From contig JALSLW010000032.1 of assembly GCA_026988155.1 (NCBI GenBank), positions 1 through 64,000 on the forward strand: a stretch of DNA of 64,000 nt. The letters are read 5' to 3'. This document shows, piece by piece, positions 16,056-25,598 of the stretch (position 1 is its first letter; each line of letters opens with the position of its first letter). The notes beneath the pieces are model-generated. The model was not told where the DNA came from. It did no database searches and was given only the letters and a program-made list of their open reading frames with translations. This DNA comes from Methylomonas sp. (lineage in GTDB: Bacteria > Pseudomonadota > Gammaproteobacteria > Methylococcales > Methylomonadaceae). Made by a program: the position numbers and the translations under genes.

Positions 16056-17102
16056 ATGAGTGCATCCGATATTTCTGTTCAACAGGCACCGGTAGAAAAT
16101 AAGCTGGCGGTATCCTTCAAATTGATTTTGGGACTGTATTCAATTATCCCAATATGTTTTATTATCTATATGGCTGATGTGCTGTTCTGGAGGAATTACC
16201 TAAAAACTATTCTGCCCAGCAGTCCAACTCACTTTATCTTGTTCCAGATCCTGTTTGGAACGCCCCATATTATTGCAAGTGCCATAGTGCTGACCAGCAA
16301 TAAAGAATATCTGCAGTTTTTTAAGCCAAAACTGATTGGCATGACGATGTTTATCGTTGCTTTTTTTGGTTTTGGCAGTTTGTTTATCTCCTATAAAATG
16401 CTTTATATTACTACAGCCTGCTGGACTGTTTATCATGTGTTTAAGCAGCAGCATGGCATAGCGAAAGGCATTTGCAGACTGCCGGGCTGGGCGTTTTATT
16501 GGATGCTATGGTTGAGTGTGTCGGCGGGCATCTTTATTTATATGGGGATATTTTTAAAAAACAGTTTGGACGATCAGCAAGTGGTATGGGTTAAGCTAAT
16601 TGCAGGTACTTTAACGATAGGTTTGGTTTTAAGTTCGGTACTCTGTCAGCGTTATGTTTCAACCCAGTTTGGAAAATATTTTTTGTGGTCAAATACGCTG
16701 CTAATAGTCAGCAGTTTTTATTTTTACACACAGCAATATTATTTTTTAGCCATATTAATTCCCCGGTTGGTACATGATGCGACAGCCTATGTTTTTTATG
16801 TCACTCACGATTACAACAGGCATCATCAAACACCGCAAAATAGTCTGTATAAGTTTGCCGCCCGTTGCAATATACATGTTTTTTTAGTATTGCCATTAAT
16901 TTCCTTTGCTTTAACCTATCTGCTACAGGCTTATGGCGATGCATGGGTTAATATCATTACTCAGTACTTTTTTGGTACGGACATATACAAAGCCATTACA
17001 TTAGGCTTAATCGGTTACCTGTCATTAATGCATTATTATACTGAGTCATTTACCTGGCAGTCGAATTCCCCTTTAAGACGGTATATTCGATTTTCTAGAT
17101 AA
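16056..17102 (+). CDS. Histidine-rich polytopic membrane protein, unknown function
   Basis: This 348-residue protein has about nine membrane segments. Conserved-looking His clusters lie at helix ends: FGTPHIIAS, YHVFKQQHG, RLVHDATAYVFYVTHDYNRHH and LMHYYTESFTW. The spacing resembles that of membrane di-metal or heme enzymes (desaturase-like, Brp-like), but I cannot match it to a named family. It starts 10 bases after the fluoride channel gene and may be in the same transcript. Membrane location is well supported; metal binding is inference. Confidence 0.8.
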   Translation: MSASDISVQQAPVENKLAVSFKLILGLYSIIPICFIIYMADVLFWRNYLKTILPSSPTHFILFQILFGTPHIIASAIVLTSNKEYLQFFKPKLIGMTMFIVAFFGFGSLFISYKMLYITTACWTVYHVFKQQHGIAKGICRLPGWAFYWMLWLSVSAGIFIYMGIFLKNSLDDQQVVWVKLIAGTLTIGLVLSSVLCQRYVSTQFGKYFLWSNTLLIVSSFYFYTQQYYFLAILIPRLVHDATAYVFYVTHDYNRHHQTPQNSLYKFAARCNIHVFLVLPLISFALTYLLQAYGDAWVNIITQYFFGTDIYKAITLGLIGYLSLMHYYTESFTWQSNSPLRRYIRFSR

Positions 17103-17185
17103 ATAAGTGGTTTATACTGTTTTTTTATGATCATATTAAAATAATGTGTTATAAAGACATTATTTTTTTTAAGGAGTGTGTAAAA

Positions 17186-18085
17186 GTGAATAAAGTAATA
17201 AAATTGTTGGCTATGGGGGTATTGGGAACGGGGATGCAGCAGGCTCAGGCGACGTCTATAGTGTTTGATTACGGGTATGATTCAAATAGTTTTTTTGATA
17301 CCCAAGCAAAAAAAGATGTTTTGGAGGCTGCGGGCAGTTTTTTTTCAAGTCGTCTAAATGATAGCTTAAGTGCTATTGATTCAGCTGGGAATAATCATTT
17401 TAATGCCAATTTTAGCAACCCAGGAGTAACGGGTTCTACAGTTACAATCAATGATTTTAATGTAGCCGCCAATACCTTAACAGTATTTGCCGGTGGGCGT
17501 GCAATTGCAGGGTCTACTATTGGTATAGGTGGTCCGGGTGGGTATGGTGCTAGTGGCAGTCAGGCGTTTTTTGATTCTTTTGATAGAGGACAAGCAGATG
17601 TGGGCACAACTGATTTTGCACCTTGGGGGGGCGCAATAACTTTTGACACTGGGGCTTTGTGGTATTTTGATAGTGACGTTAGCACGGTTGAGTCTTTTTC
17701 AGGCAATGACTTTTATTCTGTTGCAATTCATGAACTGGGGCATTTATTAGGGATTGGAACTGCAGATTCTTGGGATAATCTCGTAAGTAGCGGCAGTTTT
17801 ATAGGTTCTGCTTCTAATGCTGTATATGGAGGCGATGTTCCTTTGCACTTAGATGATTCTCATTGGGCTGATGGCACAATGAGTTTGGTCGATGCCCAAG
17901 ATGCTCAAGATGTTGCAATGGGTCCATCTATTACTACAGGTACCAGAAAATATTTTACGGATCTTGATTTGGCAGGATTGACAGATGTTGGCTGGGAAGT
18001 TAGTGCGGTTCCCGTTCCTGCAGCCGTTTATTTTTTCGGTTCAGCTTTGTTAGGTTTAGGCGCTTTTCGTAAAAAGTCAAAATAG
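17186..18085 (+). CDS. PEP-CTERM-anchored metzincin-type metalloprotease
   Basis: This exported protein of about 299 residues carries the zinc motif HELGHLLGIG (His182, His186). Position 11 of the motif is not His, but a later SHWADGTM segment offers His226, and VAMGP supplies a possible Met-turn (Met245). This arrangement resembles leishmanolysin-like M8 proteases, where the third ligand is distant. The protein ends in a PEP-CTERM tail (VPVPAAVY, hydrophobic helix, RKKSK), so it should be handled by exosortase. I chose the GTG at 17186 because AAGGAG lies 9 bases upstream and the product then begins with a good signal peptide; an ATG at 17144 would add 14 odd residues. A small secreted protein is encoded 3 bases downstream. 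Confidence 0.82.
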   Translation: MNKVIKLLAMGVLGTGMQQAQATSIVFDYGYDSNSFFDTQAKKDVLEAAGSFFSSRLNDSLSAIDSAGNNHFNANFSNPGVTGSTVTINDFNVAANTLTVFAGGRAIAGSTIGIGGPGGYGASGSQAFFDSFDRGQADVGTTDFAPWGGAITFDTGALWYFDSDVSTVESFSGNDFYSVAIHELGHLLGIGTADSWDNLVSSGSFIGSASNAVYGGDVPLHLDDSHWADGTMSLVDAQDAQDVAMGPSITTGTRKYFTDLDLAGLTDVGWEVSAVPVPAAVYFFGSALLGLGAFRKKSK

Positions 18086-18088
18086 GCT

Positions 18089-18475
18089 GTGCCTGCGTTA
18101 ATCCTCTTATTACTGGCAAGCAATGTCAGTAATGCTGAGGATTTTGTTGCCGTTCAAGGTGTGCTGCGTGTTTCTTTACCAAGATCAATAGCTTCTGCTT
18201 CGGTTGATATTGCATTAGTTGAAAAGGCCTCCCCTAATAATCAAATAATTTCAACGCAGTTCTGTACCCTGTTTTCTGGTGACTCATGTAAAATATTATT
18301 GCAATATAATATAAAGGATATTGAGTCAAACAGGCAGTATAGCGTTGATGTTTCAGTTGTATCGCATGCAGATGGAATGAGTCAGGTTTTTCTATCTTCA
18401 TTTCCTGTTTTAACATTCAATAATCCAAAGAAATTAAATATAGTCATTAGCATACCGCCGGAGCCAATTGAATAA
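18089..18475 (+). CDS. Small secreted YbaY-like beta-sandwich protein
   Basis: This 128-residue protein starts at a GTG directly after the protease stop, so translation is probably coupled. It has a short signal peptide (ALILLLLASNVSNA) and a domain whose opening, VQGVLRVSLPRSIASASVDIALVE, resembles YbaY-type lipoprotein domains, though no lipobox Cys is present. Two Cys (FCTLF, DSCKI) could form a disulfide. The tight coupling suggests it assists, binds or inhibits the protease, but that is only an inference from position. The family match is weak. Confidence 0.6.
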   Translation: MPALILLLLASNVSNAEDFVAVQGVLRVSLPRSIASASVDIALVEKASPNNQIISTQFCTLFSGDSCKILLQYNIKDIESNRQYSVDVSVVSHADGMSQVFLSSFPVLTFNNPKKLNIVISIPPEPIE

Positions 18476-18615
18476 ATATTGCTCCATAGCGCTCTCCTTT
18501 TCTAAACTTGGTTTTCTCTAAGTTTAAGTATCATTTTTACTATTTAACCCATCAATAAGTAACAAATAATTTTTAGTCTATACTTTTAGTACAGTTTGTT
18601 AATAACACGTAAAGT

Positions 18616-19455
18616 ATGACACCGGCCCAGCTTGCTTCAGAAGTCGAAAATTTATTTTCACTTCCTGAGGTCTATTTCAAAATAAAAAAAATAATTGATC
18701 ACCCTGCATCTACAGTGAATGATGTAGCAGATGTTGTTGTCCAAGATCCTAATATTTCTGCCCGTATTTTAAGAATCGTTAACAGCTCGTTTTTTGGTTT
18801 TGCTACAGAAATTGAATCTATCCCCAGGGCGATTAATATCATGGGCATGGCACAGCTGCATGACCTGGCTTTGACCATTTCAGCGACCAAGGCTTTTAAA
18901 GGCATTAAAAGCGACCTGATTAATATGAAAGACTTTTGGCTGCACAGCATCTATTGTGCAGCCATTGCAAAATTGATTGCTAGAAAGTGCAACGTTGTTG
19001 ATAGCGAACGTCTTTTTGTATCAGGGATTCTTCATGATATAGGCCATTTAGTCATATACACTAAATTGCCCTCTCAAACGGCTAAGCTGTTAGAAACAGC
19101 AAAACAGCAGCAGATACCGCTTGCACAGCTGGAAAAAAAGACCTTGGGTTTTGACTATGCAGAAGTAGGTGGAGAATTGCTGCAATTATGGAAACTGCCT
19201 ACCTGTCTCTGTCATACAGTTCACCACCATACGCATATTCAAAATGAGGAACAATTTGCCATTGATGCGGCCATTATTCATATTGCCAATATTCTGGTGC
19301 TTCAGGAGGAGAGCGAGAAAACAGGCCTAAAGGCACCAAAAATAGATCCGATGAGTTTTCAGCTGACTTCGTTGACTGAAGATGAGCTAGCTCCATTAAA
19401 AATAGAAGCCAAAAAAAATATGGCAGATATTTTGAAACTTTTATTTACTCAATAA
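18616..19455 (+). CDS. HDOD-domain signalling protein
   Basis: This 279-residue protein is a stand-alone HDOD domain, a relative of HD-type phosphohydrolases that is usually non-enzymatic and found in signalling networks. The N-terminal LPEVYFKI segment and NSSFFGF are characteristic, and RAINIMG matches the family core. It still keeps an HD dyad (His140-Asp141 in GILHDIGH), which many HDOD proteins lose. It heads a co-oriented run with a sensor kinase, a receiver and a GGDEF-EAL protein, so it probably acts in that pathway. The ATG lacks a strong ribosome site. Confidence 0.88.
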   Translation: MTPAQLASEVENLFSLPEVYFKIKKIIDHPASTVNDVADVVVQDPNISARILRIVNSSFFGFATEIESIPRAINIMGMAQLHDLALTISATKAFKGIKSDLINMKDFWLHSIYCAAIAKLIARKCNVVDSERLFVSGILHDIGHLVIYTKLPSQTAKLLETAKQQQIPLAQLEKKTLGFDYAEVGGELLQLWKLPTCLCHTVHHHTHIQNEEQFAIDAAIIHIANILVLQEESEKTGLKAPKIDPMSFQLTSLTEDELAPLKIEAKKNMADILKLLFTQ

Positions 19456-19478
19456 CTTGTTTTGGGCAATTGACAGAA

Positions 19479-20933
19479 ATGAAAAAAATAATTGGATACC
19501 GCACTGGATTAGCCATGATTTTCGCCTGTTTATTAGTGACGGTGCTGATTGCTTATATTTCTACTGATTATTTAAAGGCTGGCATAGACGTATCTGAAAT
19601 TTCAGTTGCTGGTCAGCTGCTCTGGCCTGTTTTTTTATTGCTACCGATTACTTATTGGATAATAAGTCGAGAACTTAAGCCACTTAAGCAAGCGTGTATA
19701 AAATTAGAAGCAGCGATGAAGCAGCAGAATATTAGTCAGGTCAGCAGTACTAACCATGTGTTCAAGGATTTTATGAACAATTTTGAGCGCTTTGTGTCTG
19801 AAGTTGATAAGCGTTCTGTCAAGTTAAGTCAGCAGCAATTTAAATCTGCCGCTTCTGCTCTGGCCTTAACTTATCAGCGACAGCGTACAGAATCAGCTTT
19901 GCAATCGTTGCCAGATGCTGTGTTAGTGATGGATGAAACAGGCAAAGCTTCCTTTGTCAATTCCAAGCTGACACTTTTGATAGGCGTTAATATTGACAGC
20001 ATTATAGGAGCCAAACCCCATGAATGGTGTCAATATCCAGATATTGTCAATCTGCTTTCCAAGTATCAGCATCATCAGCTGCGATTTCAGCGATCTGATT
20101 CCGTTGAAATAACTCCTGAACATAATCCGGATATTACAGTTTCAGTCAGTGCGTATCCACTTTTTTCATCTAAGGAAAGTGACAGCATTTGTGGGACTTT
20201 GGTGGTTTTTAAAGATATAAGCAGTAAAATTTTAGCAGACCGCGCAAGAGAAGAGTTTATCAATCATGTTTCCCATGAGTTGAAATCACCTTTAAATGTT
20301 ATTCACATGTATGCAGAATCCTTATTGGATCCTGAGTTGCCGAATGAGCAGCTGGTAAGCTCCATTAATGTCATTAATGATGAAGCAGAACGGCTTGGCA
20401 ATCTTATTGGCAACTTATTAAATATATCTAAAATTGAAGCAGGCAGTATTGCCATCAATATGCAGAGGGTGAAACTCAATGAATTTTTGCAGGATACTTT
20501 TGATAGTGTTGCAAGAAGCGGAGATGACAGCGGTATTCAATTTGAACTGAATTTGCCACCGAATTTGCCGAATATCCAGCTCGATAAAGACTTGCTTAGA
20601 GTGGCACTGAATAATTTATTGACTAATGCCGTTAAATATAACAATCCTCGGGGGAAAGTCAGTTTATCTGTAGAAGAAACTGACGAGCAAATTATTCTGA
20701 CAATCAGTGATACAGGAATAGGTATAGCTGAGAAAGATCAAGCCTATGTTTTTGAAAAGTTTTATCGCGCAGATGATGATGAAGTGACTCAGCGCGGCGG
20801 TCATGGCTTGGGACTTGCATTGGCAAAAGAAATTATTGATTTGCATCAGGGGGCGATACAGTTGCAAAGCACTATAGGTAAGGGCAGCGTGTTTACAATA
20901 GAGCTGAAAAAAACCAGCTCCTTTTTGAAATAA
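19479..20933 (+). CDS. PAS-containing sensor histidine kinase
   Basis: This protein of about 484 residues has two membrane segments in the first 65 residues, a linker, a PAS domain (about 140-250), and a HisKA/HATPase pair. The H box is FINHVSHELKSPLNVI, the N box NNLLTNAVKYN, and the ATP lid shows DTGIGI and GGHGLGLALAKEI. All residues needed for kinase activity appear intact. The periplasmic loop between the helices is short (about 25 residues), so sensing may be in the membrane or through the PAS. I prefer the ATG at 19479 to an in-frame TTG three codons earlier. The receiver gene follows 6 bases later and is the likely partner. Confidence 0.93.
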   Translation: MKKIIGYRTGLAMIFACLLVTVLIAYISTDYLKAGIDVSEISVAGQLLWPVFLLLPITYWIISRELKPLKQACIKLEAAMKQQNISQVSSTNHVFKDFMNNFERFVSEVDKRSVKLSQQQFKSAASALALTYQRQRTESALQSLPDAVLVMDETGKASFVNSKLTLLIGVNIDSIIGAKPHEWCQYPDIVNLLSKYQHHQLRFQRSDSVEITPEHNPDITVSVSAYPLFSSKESDSICGTLVVFKDISSKILADRAREEFINHVSHELKSPLNVIHMYAESLLDPELPNEQLVSSINVINDEAERLGNLIGNLLNISKIEAGSIAINMQRVKLNEFLQDTFDSVARSGDDSGIQFELNLPPNLPNIQLDKDLLRVALNNLLTNAVKYNNPRGKVSLSVEETDEQIILTISDTGIGIAEKDQAYVFEKFYRADDDEVTQRGGHGLGLALAKEIIDLHQGAIQLQSTIGKGSVFTIELKKTSSFLK

Positions 20934-20939
20934 AATAGT

Positions 20940-21314
20940 ATGAAAAAAATACTTATTGCAGATGACGAACCGCATGTAACAATGGTATTAAAACAGTTTT
21001 TGGAACGGTCGGATTATCAAGTGACAACTGTGCTAAATGGCCAGCAGGCATTGGCTCAAATTGCCAGGGAGATGCCTGATTTATTGATTACTGATGTGCA
21101 AATGCCGAAAATGAATGGCATTGATCTATGTGAAGTGATTAATCGAAGTTTTCCTGAATTACAGAAATTAATTATCGTTATGACTTCGCGTACTGATGGT
21201 GATATTCGTACTTGGGTAAAACCTTATGACCACATAGAGTTAATGGAAAAGCCTTTAAGCATGCGTCGTCTAACCAGTCGCTTAAATGATTTTTTTGCCC
21301 AGCAGAGCGAGTAA
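20940..21314 (+). CDS. Single-domain response regulator
   Basis: This 124-residue protein is a receiver domain alone, without an output domain. The phosphorylation site is Asp52 in LLITDVQMPKMNG, with Asp8/Asp9 for metal binding, a Thr/Ser in VMTSR and the conserved Lys in MEKPLS. It lies 6 bases after its likely kinase and 3 bases before the GAF-GGDEF-EAL gene. A receiver without an output domain must act by protein contact, so the neighbouring c-di-GMP protein or HDOD protein are likely targets. Confidence 0.94.
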   Translation: MKKILIADDEPHVTMVLKQFLERSDYQVTTVLNGQQALAQIAREMPDLLITDVQMPKMNGIDLCEVINRSFPELQKLIIVMTSRTDGDIRTWVKPYDHIELMEKPLSMRRLTSRLNDFFAQQSE

Positions 21315-21317
21315 AGA

Positions 21318-23483
21318 ATGAAACCAAAGATCAGTCTGGTAAATTTAACGAAATATCTGCCATTTTTTACTCCGGTCGCCAAAAAAGGACATGCCTTGGC
21401 GATATGCAATTATATAGGCAAGCCGCTATTATCAGAATTATCGGATGAGCTATCACAGCAGTCCGCCTTTTCTATGCAAGAAATTACAAAACTTATAAAC
21501 TGGGATTCAGCTAGTGAAAGTAAGGGGTATTTGCATATTGAAAATAGTGGTTATATTTTTTTTAGCCCTTTAACGTTAGGTGCAAATGAGAACTCCTACT
21601 GGCTGGTAGGGATTCAAAAAACAGAGCAGATTTTATCTCAGCAGCAAATTGAAAATCAGTACATTAAATTTCAGCATATTGCTACATGTCTGACTGAAGA
21701 CTTTAACCATACAGAAACAATTACCGGCATGGCTGATGAGCTTTCTGTACGCTATGAAGAACTAAACCTGCTTTATGGCATAGATGATATTGAATCATTT
21801 TATAAGAATAATGATGAAGAAAAATCACTTAAACAGATTGCTCAAAACTGTGTTGATTATCTGAATATTGATTATGCGGCCATTTATATTCCAGAACATG
21901 ATTTCTTTTTTCATCAGCTTAGTTCCAGTACTTCAATAGCTAATGAGAACTATTTGGAAGAAATCATCCGTCAGCACCTATATGGCTATATTACAATCAG
22001 TCCTGAAACTTTGGTCATTAACAGAAACAATGATATAGACTGGACGGATGCCAATCTGCAGATTCCTAATAAAATAATAGCTGCTCCAATACTCCAGGCT
22101 AATCATACAGCTTGCGGGCTGCTGGTTTTGATTAATTCTTTAGAAAGGCTAGATTTTTCCAATAGTGATCGAAAATTAACTGAAGTTCTTGCTGCCGAAG
22201 GATCAAAACTGATTCAGGCCCGCCGTGATCCAACCACTGGTCAGCTTAATCGTCGCGGTTTTACTGAAAGGCTAGAAAAAACGTTGGCTGAACGGCAGGC
22301 TAATATAAGAGACTGCCTTTTAGTTATTGATTTGGATCATTTTAAAGTAGTGAATGATACCGCTGGCCAAAAAGGTGGTGATCAGCTATTAAAACAAATT
22401 ACTGCACTGATATTAAAGAATCTAAAAAAAACAGACACACTGAGCCGGCTGGGGTCGGATGAATTTGCCATTATTTTAAGGCAATGCAATCTCGTTCATG
22501 CAACAGAGATCGCGGAAAGGATTCGGCTGACAATTAAACAGTTTCGATTTTTATATCAGGAGAAGATGTTTGATTTATCTGCCTGTTTAGGTGTTGTAGA
22601 GTTAAATGTAGAAATAAAAGACTTTTCTCAGGCGCTGGGAGCCGCCGATTTGGCGTGTTCAGTGGCAAAAGAGCAGGGAAGGAACCGAGTGCATATCTAT
22701 CAGTCATCTGATGAAATGCTGCTGAAACATGAAAATGAAATGCTTTGGATCAGTCGGATTAATTTAGCATTGGAAGAAGATCTGTTTCAGATTTATCGCC
22801 AAAAAATAGAATTGCTGCATGGAGATATTGGCAGTGAAGAGCATTATGAAATACTGATTCGATTAAAAGAAAGGAATGGCGAGGTTTTATCCCCATTTCA
22901 TTTTATCCCCACAGCGGAACGCTTCAATTTAATGCCTAAAATAGATCGTTGGGTTATTAAAACAGCCTTAAAAAGAATGGCGGAAGAATTTGCTAAGTTC
23001 CCCGATTCAAAACTGGTCTGTTCAATCAATCTGTCCGGACAATCATTTTCAGAAGAGGGTTTTGTTAGCTATATTAAAGAGCAGATCAATAAGTTTTCAG
23101 TACCAGCGGATAGAGTCTGTCTTGAAATGACTGAAACGGCCGCAGTTTCAAATCTTACCCAGGCGGTTAAATTTATGGAAGAGCTAAAGGCGTTTGGGTG
23201 TCGCTTTTCGCTTGATGATTTTGGCAGTGGCATGAGCTCATTTACCTATTTAAAAAACCTGCCTGTCGACTACCTAAAGATAGACGGCTATTTTGTTAAG
23301 ACTATGATAGAAAATAAAATTGATAAAGCCATGGTTAATGCTATTCACCAAATTGGCAGTGTGATGGGGTTAAAAACGATCGCAGAATTTGTAGAAAATG
23401 ACGAGATAATGAATGAGCTGAGGAAAATGGGGGTTAATTATGGACAGGGCTATGGCATTCATAAACCAGAACACTTTATCTGA
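21318..23483 (+). CDS. GAF-GGDEF-EAL protein, probable c-di-GMP phosphodiesterase
   Basis: This 721-residue protein has an N-terminal region with a GAF-like domain (about 160-300), then a GGDEF domain and an EAL domain. The GGDEF motif is altered to GSDEF in SRLGSDEFAII, and the RxxD inhibitory site is replaced by KKTD, so cyclase activity is doubtful. In contrast the EAL domain keeps its catalytic set: EIL at the EAL position, INLSGQSF, LEMTET, LDDFGSG, YLKID, TIAEFVEN and GQGYG. It therefore probably degrades c-di-GMP, perhaps with the GGDEF part as a GTP sensor. It sits between the receiver gene and the pseudopilus ATPase gene. Confidence 0.92.
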   Translation: MKPKISLVNLTKYLPFFTPVAKKGHALAICNYIGKPLLSELSDELSQQSAFSMQEITKLINWDSASESKGYLHIENSGYIFFSPLTLGANENSYWLVGIQKTEQILSQQQIENQYIKFQHIATCLTEDFNHTETITGMADELSVRYEELNLLYGIDDIESFYKNNDEEKSLKQIAQNCVDYLNIDYAAIYIPEHDFFFHQLSSSTSIANENYLEEIIRQHLYGYITISPETLVINRNNDIDWTDANLQIPNKIIAAPILQANHTACGLLVLINSLERLDFSNSDRKLTEVLAAEGSKLIQARRDPTTGQLNRRGFTERLEKTLAERQANIRDCLLVIDLDHFKVVNDTAGQKGGDQLLKQITALILKNLKKTDTLSRLGSDEFAIILRQCNLVHATEIAERIRLTIKQFRFLYQEKMFDLSACLGVVELNVEIKDFSQALGAADLACSVAKEQGRNRVHIYQSSDEMLLKHENEMLWISRINLALEEDLFQIYRQKIELLHGDIGSEEHYEILIRLKERNGEVLSPFHFIPTAERFNLMPKIDRWVIKTALKRMAEEFAKFPDSKLVCSINLSGQSFSEEGFVSYIKEQINKFSVPADRVCLEMTETAAVSNLTQAVKFMEELKAFGCRFSLDDFGSGMSSFTYLKNLPVDYLKIDGYFVKTMIENKIDKAMVNAIHQIGSVMGLKTIAEFVENDEIMNELRKMGVNYGQGYGIHKPEHFI

Positions 23484-23564
23484 TGTGGCACCATAGGGAT
23501 AAGGCATATCTTGTCTCAGCATCTTATACAGATAATTATCCTCCAGCTTCCTAAATAAAAGGCA

Positions 23565-25598
23565 ATGACAGAAATCACCCGCAGTCGTGTTGGCACCAAC
23601 ACCTATTTAGCCCCACAAGGCTCGCTTGCTGATTCGCTTACATTAGAAGCGCTGCAGCAAGAAGTCGACAGCTGTATAGTCAAATCTGAAACCCAGCTGA
23701 TTATTGATTTGAGCCATGTGCCCACCTTGGCAAGCAAAGTTATAGAGTCACTTCTTGACTGGCAGGATGATCTTATCCCCAAGGGCGGCAAGCTCACTAT
23801 TGTCAATGCTAACCCCGTCAATCAAGATGTCTTTTATATTACAGAGCTGGATAATTATATCCAGGTTGTCACTCGGCATAATGAAACGGCAAGGGATGAA
23901 TCCTCAGCTATCTATAAAAATAAAAGACTGGGTGACTTGCTGATTGACAAAAAACTAGTTACCCCAGAAAACCTTGATAAAGCACTGCAGCTGCAATCAG
24001 CAACAGGCAAACGCATGGGTTCCATTTTGGTTGAAAAGGGCTGGGTCTCAGAAACCGACTTGCTAAAAATTCTTAGCAAACAGTTAGGCATCCCTTACCT
24101 GCATTTAAGGCCTGGTGTCTGGGATACGGCTATTAGCAATATCATCAATAAGGATACCCAGCAGAGGTTAAACATACTGCCTCTATTTAAAATACACAAA
24201 AATCTTATCGTTGCAACCAGTGATCCGCAAAACCTAAATGCCCTTGATGAATTGCGTAAACTGACTGGCTGCACAATTAAACCTGTACTGGCTAAAAGTG
24301 AGGAAATAGCGCGGCAGTATAAAGACTCCATGGATGATGAAATAGACATTTCGGAATATTTAACTAACCTGGAAGAAGATTTTGAAGTTGTAGAAGAAAA
24401 TAAGCTGGAAGATTTTGCCACCATTGATGAAATGTCCAGTGGCAGTCCTGTAGTCAATTTGGTCAATGCATTAATCCAGCGGTCTATTCGTGATGGTGCC
24501 AGTGATATTCATATTGAACCGTCCCGTGCAAAATGCAGAGTTCGTTTTCGGCTTGATGGCGTTCTATATGAAGTGATGAACCCAGCCTATGAAATGCATC
24601 CTGCGATTGTATCAAGATTGAAAATCATGGCTAACTTAGATATTGCTGAGCGTAGACTGCCACAGGATGGCCGTATTCAAGTTAATACTCAGGGCAGAAG
24701 TGTGGATCTTAGACTTAGCACTTTGCCGGGAATATTTGGTGAAAAAATTGTTTTGCGGGTACTTGATGAAAATCAAAGTATTCTGGATATTAATAAGCTC
24801 GCATTATCTGATGCCAATCAAGCAGCCTTTATAAATTTATTAAACCGCAGTCATGGATTGATTTTAGTGACAGGGCCAACGGGCAGCGGTAAAACAACCA
24901 CGCTATATGCCGCCATAAATCATTTAAACTCTATTGAAAAAAGCATTGTCACCATTGAAGACCCTGTAGAGTATCAGGTTGATATAGTCAACCAAAACCA
25001 GGTCAAAGAAGCTATAGGTTTAACTTTTGCCAATATTTTAAAGCATGTACTGCGACAGGACCCTGACATTATTATGGTTGGTGAAATTCGTGATCACCAG
25101 ACTGCAGAAATTGCTGTGCAGGCCGCATTAACAGGGCATTTAGTGTTATCAACCCTGCATACAAATGAAAGTACCGGAGCAATTACCCGTTTGATTGAAA
25201 TGGGGATAGAACCGTATTTGCTATCATCTTCTCTAATTGGCGTTGTTGCGCAACGCTTATTGCGTACAGTTTGTAAAGACTGTAAAACCTCGTACCTGGC
25301 AAGTCCTGAAGAAATAGATCGCTACTGCTGGCAAGATCAGGGGCAAGTTCGGTTAATGAAAGGCCGGGGCTGTCCCGTATGCTATGACTCGGGCTACAAA
25401 GGCAGGGTAGCCGTGCATGAAGTGTTAACAGTTGATTCTCCGCTGCAGAAGTTGATGGTGACTAACCCAAACCAGGATCAGCTGTTAGAATTTGTAAAAA
25501 ATAAAGGGATGAGAACATTATTCGGTGATGGTGTTGACCGTGCTTTGCAGGGCAGTACGACTTTGGAAGAAGTGGTACGTGTTGTGGCCTCAGGATAA
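23565..25598 (+). CDS. STAS-fused GspE/PilB-type secretion ATPase
   Basis: This 677-residue protein has an unusual N-terminus: residues 1-100 look like a STAS domain (LAPQGSLADS; LIIDLSHVPTLAS; GGKLTIVNANP; ITELDNYIQV). A type II secretion ATPase follows: the N-terminal GspE domain (about 115-270) and the hexameric ATPase with Walker A GPTGSGKTT (about 437), the Asp box VTIEDPVEYQ, Walker B IMVGEIRD and the His box LSTLHTNES. A four-Cys zinc site (CKDC, CPVC) is present, as in PilB and GspE. The ATPase would power pilus or pseudopilus assembly. The STAS part keeps a Ser where anti-sigma-antagonist STAS domains are phosphorylated, suggesting control by a kinase. GspF and pilin genes follow. 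Confidence 0.9.
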   Translation: MTEITRSRVGTNTYLAPQGSLADSLTLEALQQEVDSCIVKSETQLIIDLSHVPTLASKVIESLLDWQDDLIPKGGKLTIVNANPVNQDVFYITELDNYIQVVTRHNETARDESSAIYKNKRLGDLLIDKKLVTPENLDKALQLQSATGKRMGSILVEKGWVSETDLLKILSKQLGIPYLHLRPGVWDTAISNIINKDTQQRLNILPLFKIHKNLIVATSDPQNLNALDELRKLTGCTIKPVLAKSEEIARQYKDSMDDEIDISEYLTNLEEDFEVVEENKLEDFATIDEMSSGSPVVNLVNALIQRSIRDGASDIHIEPSRAKCRVRFRLDGVLYEVMNPAYEMHPAIVSRLKIMANLDIAERRLPQDGRIQVNTQGRSVDLRLSTLPGIFGEKIVLRVLDENQSILDINKLALSDANQAAFINLLNRSHGLILVTGPTGSGKTTTLYAAINHLNSIEKSIVTIEDPVEYQVDIVNQNQVKEAIGLTFANILKHVLRQDPDIIMVGEIRDHQTAEIAVQAALTGHLVLSTLHTNESTGAITRLIEMGIEPYLLSSSLIGVVAQRLLRTVCKDCKTSYLASPEEIDRYCWQDQGQVRLMKGRGCPVCYDSGYKGRVAVHEVLTVDSPLQKLMVTNPNQDQLLEFVKNKGMRTLFGDGVDRALQGSTTLEEVVRVVASG

